DNA of 64,000 bases from Streptomyces sp. NBC_00078 (lineage in GTDB: Bacteria; Actinomycetota; Actinomycetes; Streptomycetales; Streptomycetaceae), in the NCBI RefSeq assembly GCF_026343335.1, contig NZ_JAPELX010000001.1:3472001-3536000 (forward strand), given 5' to 3'. The notes below the pieces were generated by a model that worked only from the letters and a program-made list of their open reading frames with translations, was not told where the DNA came from and made no database searches. Numbering within the stretch: position 1 is the stretch's first letter; each line of letters begins with the position of its first letter. Position numbers and translations under genes: made by a program. Shown in pieces: positions 59,203 to 64,000 of this stretch.

Positions 59203-60309
59203 TTACTTCTCCTGCTGCTTGCGCCAGCGAATTCCGGCCTCAAGGAACCCGTCGATCTCGCCGTTGAACACGGCCTCGGGGTTGCCGACCTCGAGCTCGG
59301 TTCGCAGGTCCTTGACCATCTGGTACGGGTGCAGGACGTACGAACGCATCTGGTTGCCCCAGGAGTTGCCGCCGTCGCCCTTGAGGGCGTCCATCTTGGC
59401 CTGCTCCTCCTGCCGGCGCCGGTCGAGCAGCTTGGCTTGGAGCACGTTCATCGCGGACGCCTTGTTCTGGATCTGCGACCGCTCGTTCTGACAGGAGACG
59501 ACGATGCCGGTGGGGAGGTGGGTGAGCCGCACCGCCGAGTCGGTGGTGTTCACGCCCTGGCCGCCGGGGCCCGAGGAGCGGTACACGTCCACGCGCAGCT
59601 CGGACTCGTCGATCTCGATGTGGTCGGTCTGCTCGACCACGGGAAGGATCTCGACGCCCGCGAAGGAGGTCTGGCGGCGCCCCTGGTTGTCGAAGGGCGA
59701 GATGCGCACGAGCCGGTGGGTGCCCTGCTCGACCGAGAGAGTGCCGTAGGCGTACGGCACCTGCACGGCGAAGGTGGTCGACTTGATGCCGGCCTCTTCG
59801 GCGTACGACGTCTCGTAGATCTCGGTCTTGTAGCCCTTCTGCTCCGCCCAGCGCAGGTACATCCGCTGCAGCTTCTCGGCGAAGTCGGCGGCGTCGACGC
59901 CACCGGCCTCGGCGCGGATGTTGACGAGGGCCTCCCGGGAGTCGTACTCCCCGCTCAGCAGCGTCCGGACCTCCATCTCGTCCAGCGCCTTCTTGACGGA
60001 GGTGAGCTCGGACTCGGCCTCGGCACGGGTGTCCGGGTCGTCCTCCTCCTCGGCCATCTCGAAGAGCACGGCGAGATCGTCGATCCGCCCCCGCAGCGCC
60101 TCGGCCTTCCTGACCTCGGCCTGCAGATGGCTCAGCTTGCTGGTGATCTTCTGCGCCTCGTCCGGGTTGTCCCACAGGGACGGCGCGGCTGCCTGCTCCT
60201 CGAGCACGGCGATGTCTGCCCTCAGCTTGCCGAGGTCCAGAACGGCCTCGATCGACTCCATGGTCGAGGAGAGGGACTTGAGCTCTTCGGATACGTCGAC
60301 GACTGCCAC
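59203..60309 (-). CDS. prfB: Peptide chain release factor 2
   Basis: 368 residues from GTG 60309 (GGAGG 5 bases upstream). It recognises UGA and UAA through the SPF tripeptide ([10 protein letters not shown]) and triggers hydrolysis with [14 protein letters not shown]. The N-terminal region is an uninterrupted frame: the internal UGA and programmed +1 frameshift of E. coli prfB are absent, as usual in actinobacteria. Adjacent to ftsE-side genes by conserved order. Confidence 0.96.
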   Translation of the reverse strand: MAVVDVSEELKSLSSTMESIEAVLDLGKLRADIAVLEEQAAAPSLWDNPDEAQKITSKLSHLQAEVRKAEALRGRIDDLAVLFEMAEEEDDPDTRAEAESELTSVKKALDEMEVRTLLSGEYDSREALVNIRAEAGGVDAADFAEKLQRMYLRWAEQKGYKTEIYETSYAEEAGIKSTTFAVQVPYAYGTLSVEQGTHRLVRISPFDNQGRRQTSFAGVEILPVVEQTDHIEIDESELRVDVYRSSGPGGQGVNTTDSAVRLTHLPTGIVVSCQNERSQIQNKASAMNVLQAKLLDRRRQEEQAKMDALKGDGGNSWGNQMRSYVLHPYQMVKDLRTELEVGNPEAVFNGEIDGFLEAGIRWRKQQEK

Positions 60310-60431
60310 GCCTCCAGCGTAACGGCTCCGCCAAGCGGGGAGAGCCGGGCCGCTGCCCGGCCGCTGCGCTGGGCTGCAGCCGGGGTGGTGGGCGCCGTCG
60401 ACTGGGGGCTGCCGAACCCAGTCCCCATTTC

Positions 60432-60565
60432 GGCCCTTAAAGGGCCTTGTCCTCAAACGCCGGACGGGCTGAGTGGCACGGACCGGCTGGGATGCACGGA
60501 CGAGCCGAGATGTCTGGACCGGCTGGGATGTACGGACGAGCTGAGATGTACGGGCCGGTGCTGAG
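60432..60565. repeat. Dispersed intergenic element with local ~35-bp tandem amplification
   Basis: It starts with palindrome GGCCCTT-A-AAGGGCC and CTCAAACGCCGGACGGGCTGA, a motif I recall from many Streptomyces intergenic regions. Then CGGACC/GGACGAG(C)GGCTGGGATG(T/C) blocks repeat about three times to 60565. It lies between prfB and pkaB. Confidence 0.6.
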
Positions 60566-60576
60566 AAGTGAGGTTG

Positions 60577-61818
60577 CTAGGGGGAAGCCGGTGCTGAGTT
60601 CTTTGTGTCCTGGGGTGACGCGCCCGCGCCGTCCCCGGACGTGGCCAGCCACGTCCCCACCCCGGCCACCGTCGCCAGCAGCACCGCCGCCCCGCCCAGC
60701 ACGAGCCTGCGCCGCCGCGTCACCGCCCGGTGCCGCGCCGAGCCGGGCCGTGGCGCACCCGCCGCCCGCGGTGCCCGCGCCGTTCCGCGCGCGCCGCCGG
60801 CCAGCTCGTCGGGTGCCGGCACCCTCATCGACGTGTGGGTGTCCCGGTTGGAGTCGGCCGGCTTCGCGCCCGGCACCAGCGGCACCGCGCCCCGCCGTAT
60901 CCGCTCACGCGTGGTCGCCGCGGTGTCCGCGGGCTCGGCCTGCGACTCCTCGGCGGGTTCCGTGTCCGGCTCGTCCACGTCCAGCGGCGGCATGCCCGCG
61001 ACCAGCGGCAGCAGCTCCCGAAGCCGCGCACCCAGCTCCGACGCCCGCAGCCGGGAGGCGGGCGCCTTGGCCAGGCACTGCACGAGCAGCTGCCACAGCT
61101 CGTCCGGGATGCCCGGCAGCGGGACCACGGTCTCCGTGACGTGCCGGCGCAGCACGGCGCCGGGGTGTCCGCCGCCGAACGGCGTGAAGCCCGCCAGCAG
61201 TTCATACAGGACCGTCGCGAGCGCGTAGATGTCCACCGCCGCGCGTGGGGGCAGGCCCTCCACGATCTCCGGGGCCAGGTAGTCCGGCGTACCGATGATC
61301 TTCGTCGCGCGGGTGCGGCGCGGGGAGTCGATGAGCTTGGCCACACCGAAGTCGGTCAGCAGCGCCGGGTGCGAGCCGCCCGGGCCGAGCGGACCCTGCA
61401 TGTCCAGCAGCACGTTCTCCGGTTTCACGTCCCGGTGCACGACCCCTGCCGCGTGCGCGGCCGCGAGCCCGTCGGCGATGTCGGCCACGATCGCCGCCGC
61501 CGCCGCGGGCGCGAGCCGCCGGTCGCGGTCCAGACGGGTGCGCAGGTCGGTGCCGCGGACCAGGTCCATGACCAGCGCGAGGTCGTTGCCGTCCACCACC
61601 AGGTCGCGTACGGAGACGACGTTCGGGTGGTCCAGGCCGAGCAGCGCCGTGCGCTCCTGCACGAAGCGCCCGACCAGCTCCTGGTCGGAAGCGAGATCCT
61701 CGCGCAGCAGCTTGATGGCGACGGGCCCCTCGGGGCCCTCGCCCAGCCACACCGTGCCGGCGCTGCCCCGTCCCAGGATCTGGTGCGCGGTGTACCGGCT
61801 GCCGATCTTCCGTGCCAA
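60577..61818 (-). CDS. pkaB: Membrane Ser/Thr protein kinase
   Basis: 413 residues. Kinase domain 1-270: glycine loop LGRGSAGTVW, Lys in VAIKLLRE, catalytic loop VVHRDVKPENVLL, DFG in LLTDFGVAKL and the APE equivalent YLAPEIVEG. A linker of about 90 residues rich in Pro/Ala/Arg follows, then one transmembrane helix near residue 375 and a short outer tail with no PASTA domain. Directly downstream of a second kinase; the length and position match PkaB of S. coelicolor. Confidence 0.92.
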   Translation of the reverse strand: MARKIGSRYTAHQILGRGSAGTVWLGEGPEGPVAIKLLREDLASDQELVGRFVQERTALLGLDHPNVVSVRDLVVDGNDLALVMDLVRGTDLRTRLDRDRRLAPAAAAAIVADIADGLAAAHAAGVVHRDVKPENVLLDMQGPLGPGGSHPALLTDFGVAKLIDSPRRTRATKIIGTPDYLAPEIVEGLPPRAAVDIYALATVLYELLAGFTPFGGGHPGAVLRRHVTETVVPLPGIPDELWQLLVQCLAKAPASRLRASELGARLRELLPLVAGMPPLDVDEPDTEPAEESQAEPADTAATTRERIRRGAVPLVPGAKPADSNRDTHTSMRVPAPDELAGGARGTARAPRAAGAPRPGSARHRAVTRRRRLVLGGAAVLLATVAGVGTWLATSGDGAGASPQDTKNSAPASP

Positions 61819-61936
61819 GACTGCTCCTACCGACCCGACGCGTGTTAGTCGCTAAAACTACGCGCCCGAAGAGCCAACCTTCACTGCGGAGACGGAAATC
61901 ACCCGCCAGGTGTCGACAAATCACCAAGCTCACCGC

Positions 61937-63568
61937 TCAGTTGCCACCGCCCAGCTTCCCGATCCACCCGCTCACGGTGTTGTACATGTGGCTCAGCTGC
62001 TGCCAGTAGCCCCTGGTCGTGTGGAGCCAGTCCTGCAGCGGGCTCAGTTCCCAGACCAGCCAGCCCGCGACGAACAGGATGACGATCGTGAACAGGCACC
62101 CCTTCAGACAGCCCAGACCGGGGATCTTCATCGGGTTGGCGCTGCGCTGCCTCGGCTGCCGCGGCTCACGCGCGGGTTGCTGCGGCTGCTGCGGAGGCGC
62201 GTACCGCTGGGGCTGCTGGTGCTGCGGCGGGGCGTACTGCTGCGGCTGTTGCTGCTGCGGGTAGCCGTACCCCTGCGGCGGTCGCTGCTGGGGCCGCCGC
62301 TGCTGAGGCTGCTGCGGGCGGGCGGCCTGTCGCTGGGGGCGGCGGCGCAGCGGGTCCTCGTTCGGGTCGAGGTACTGCTGGACCTGCGTCTGTTCGTTGC
62401 GGTCGCGGGCGGCGCGCAGCTGGTTCTGCCAGGGGTGCGGCTGCTCGGGCCCCGGCTGTCCCTGGGGCACCGGCGGCATGACGGCGGTCGGGTCCGCGGC
62501 CCCGGTGCTGGGCAGTACGGCGGTGGGGTCGGCGGCGCCCGCCGGGCCCGGTCCGCCCGTGTGGGGCAGGTAGCTGGTCGCCGCGTTCGGGTCGTAGGCA
62601 CCCGCGCCGTGCTGCATCACCTGCGTGGGGTCGGCCGAGCCGGGGACGGCGGCGGGCGTCGGATCGGGGACCAGCAGGGCCCCCACCGCCTCCGCGGCGG
62701 CGATCTGCGCGGAGTTCGAGTGCACGCCGATGCCCTCGGCGACGACCCGCAGGCCGCGCGCGAGGTTCTCGGCGCTGGGCCGCTCGTCCGGGTTCTTGCG
62801 CAGGCAGCGCTCGATGACGGTCCACAGCGGGTCGGGGACCGTGGAGGGGCGGCGCGGTTCGGCACTCAGATGCTGGTGCAGGACTTCCAGGGCCGAGCCG
62901 CCGCCGAAGGGCGGACGGCCGGTGACCAGCTCGTACATCAGGATGCCGGCGCCGTAGATGTCGACGGCGGAGGTCTGCGGGCGGCCCTCGGCGCTCTCCG
63001 GCGCGACGTACGCGGGCGTGCCGACGAACTCGTGCGTCCGTGTCAGGCCCGGGGAGTCGGCGAGGCGCGCGATACCGAAGTCGGTCAGCATCGGGTGCAT
63101 CTGCCCGCCGTTCTGCCTGAGCAGGACGTTGGCCGGCTTCAGGTCGCGGTGCACGACCCCGTCGGCATGGCTGGCGGCGAGCGCGTCGGCGATCTGGGCG
63201 GTGAGCAGGGCGGCGCCGACGGGTGAGAAGGGTCCGTTCTCGCGCAGGTAGCGGTGCAGGTCGGGGCCCTCGACGAGGTCCATGACGAGCGCCAGCAGAT
63301 CACCCTCGACCACCAGGTCGCGGACGCGGACGATGTTCGGGTGGGTCAGCCGCAGCAGGACGGAGCGCTCGCGCAGGAACCGCATCACGATGTCGGGATC
63401 GCTCGCGAGCTCCTCCTTGAGGACCTTGATCGCGACGGTCTCGCCGGGCTGACCGGCCACGGCGGCCTCGGCCCCCGCGGTCTCTCGCTGGCGGGCCCGC
63501 CAGACGGTGCCCGTGGCGCCGCGACCGAGCGGCTCCTCGAGCAGGTACTTGCTGCCTACCGGCCGCAC
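61937..63568 (-). CDS. pkaA: Membrane Ser/Thr protein kinase
   Basis: 543 residues from GTG 63568 (AGGGAG about 8 bases upstream), the length recalled for S. coelicolor PkaA. Kinase domain: LGRGATGTVWRA, VAIKVLKEEL, VVHRDLKPANVLL, DFGIARL, YVAPESAEG. A long cytosolic juxtamembrane region rich in Pro/Gln/Tyr (QQQQPQQYAPPQHQQPQRY) leads to one transmembrane helix (about 465-485) and a short outer tail. The frame extends upstream to ATG 63676 without a ribosome site. Confidence 0.93.
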   Translation of the reverse strand: MRPVGSKYLLEEPLGRGATGTVWRARQRETAGAEAAVAGQPGETVAIKVLKEELASDPDIVMRFLRERSVLLRLTHPNIVRVRDLVVEGDLLALVMDLVEGPDLHRYLRENGPFSPVGAALLTAQIADALAASHADGVVHRDLKPANVLLRQNGGQMHPMLTDFGIARLADSPGLTRTHEFVGTPAYVAPESAEGRPQTSAVDIYGAGILMYELVTGRPPFGGGSALEVLHQHLSAEPRRPSTVPDPLWTVIERCLRKNPDERPSAENLARGLRVVAEGIGVHSNSAQIAAAEAVGALLVPDPTPAAVPGSADPTQVMQHGAGAYDPNAATSYLPHTGGPGPAGAADPTAVLPSTGAADPTAVMPPVPQGQPGPEQPHPWQNQLRAARDRNEQTQVQQYLDPNEDPLRRRPQRQAARPQQPQQRRPQQRPPQGYGYPQQQQPQQYAPPQHQQPQRYAPPQQPQQPAREPRQPRQRSANPMKIPGLGCLKGCLFTIVILFVAGWLVWELSPLQDWLHTTRGYWQQLSHMYNTVSGWIGKLGGGN

Positions 63569-63923
63569 GTCATGTGCTCCCTGCTGCTTGCTTACCGTTC
63601 CGACCCACTGTAGTGCCGCGGTGCGCGGCACCCACCTGTCGCCGTCCCAGCGTCTTACGTACACGTCCCGGGACATGTTCGAAGGAAAGACGCTCGACTC
63701 GGTTCCCCGGTTGCCCGAAAGCGGACGTGACCGATCTCAAGCGGACGCGGGTACGTCACCTGTCAGGCACTTTTGCGGGCAGAGCCGACCAATCAAGATC
63801 ACTTGTTCCGGAGCGGCGGGCGCGTTGTCAGTGGCAGATGCGAGGATGCCTGCAGTACTGGCCGATGTGCTCGCGTGGGGGTGGGGGTTGTCCGCGTCCG
63901 CGCAGAAGGGACCGCTGACGGCG
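63569..63923. other. Divergent intergenic region at right edge
   Basis: 355 bases between pkaA and the + strand gene start. It should contain both promoters. The frame in front of pkaA encodes VYVRRWDGDRWVPRTAALQW, which looks protein-like, so part of this interval may belong to a longer pkaA. Confidence 0.4.
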
Positions 63924-64000
63924 ATGCAGATCCGGCTGACCGTCGTAGACCCGCTGGGCCCGCCCGACCGGGCGCGGGGCCGCACCGCGAGCTGCGACGT
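63924..64000 (+). CDS. Start of a + strand gene, possibly FtsK/FHA-type ATPase (partial)
   Basis: Only 25 codons are visible from ATG 63924: MQIRLTVVDPLGPPDRARGR and then TASCDV. AGAAGGG lies about 14 bases upstream. The opening resembles, from memory, streptomycete FtsK/SpoIIIE-domain proteins. Too short for a firm call. Confidence 0.4.
   Translation, partial: MQIRLTVVDPLGPPDRARGRTASCD

Noticed and set aside
60310..60456. Longer prfB form starting at ATG 60456
   Set aside because: GTG 60309 has a good GGAGG and the RF2 family begins there; the extra residues have no similarity to RF2.
60577..63568. PASTA-type PknB kinases
   Set aside because: Neither kinase has a PASTA region after its transmembrane helix; both end shortly after it.

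Overview
The window is high-GC actinobacterial DNA, almost certainly a Streptomyces chromosome core region. Supporting signs are strong G/C bias at third codon positions, frequent GTG (one TTG) starts, 1- or 4-base start/stop overlaps, a tmRNA tag ending in ALAA, and a gene order that from memory matches the hppD to pkaA interval of S. coelicolor. That synteny is recalled, not computed.

Layout. 1-1003: 5' end of hppD, divergent from an Lrp/AsnC regulator. 1090-4844: complete OpuC/ProU-type osmoprotectant ABC transporter. 5018-9022: Lon-domain (S16) secreted protease, a decayed gene remnant, an IclR regulator and a DEAD-type helicase. 9337-11942: tRNA-Cys, a small exported peptide, a duplicated-domain SUKH-4 immunity-like protein and a small P-loop kinase. 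11953-17082: three-subunit xanthine dehydrogenase operon plus a tiny membrane protein. 17333-19360: GH20 hexosaminidase behind the wreck of a sugar ABC permease. 19627-22635: DUF3039, YqgE/AlgH, murA, HU. 22981-28539: malic enzyme, a probable small RNA or attenuated leader, a HelD-like ATPase, and an ECF sigma/anti-sigma pair (SigU/RsuA-like). 28803-32669: CGNR protein, a DUF1772 remnant, and nnaR-narK for nitrate/nitrite handling.

32934-41581: Pro/Gln-rich membrane protein, a lower-GC patch with a secreted I36 inhibitor and a lipoprotein, an acyltransferase plus matB and matA (surface polysaccharide), and a LysR regulator. 41666-42967: MFS exporter. 43098-52429: xyloside/oligosaccharide utilisation locus (binding protein, two permeases, GH31, LacI regulator, GH3) with two palindromic operators in front. 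52416-53400: frameshifted secreted esterase. 53598-60309: tmRNA, smpB, S41 protease, ftsX, ftsE, a zinc-ribbon membrane protein, an LAETG wall protein and prfB. 60577-63568: two receptor-type Ser/Thr kinases (pkaB, pkaA). The right edge holds the start of one more + strand gene.

Functional themes are trans-translation and translation release (ssrA, smpB, prfB), division and wall growth (ftsEX, murA, wall protein, kinases), surface polysaccharide (matA/matB), nitrate regulation, purine catabolism and plant-sugar uptake. The main oddity is a set of short in-frame tandem repeats, mostly of 9 bp, sitting in or beside decayed genes (6174, 19182, 29583) and behind a tRNA (9496).
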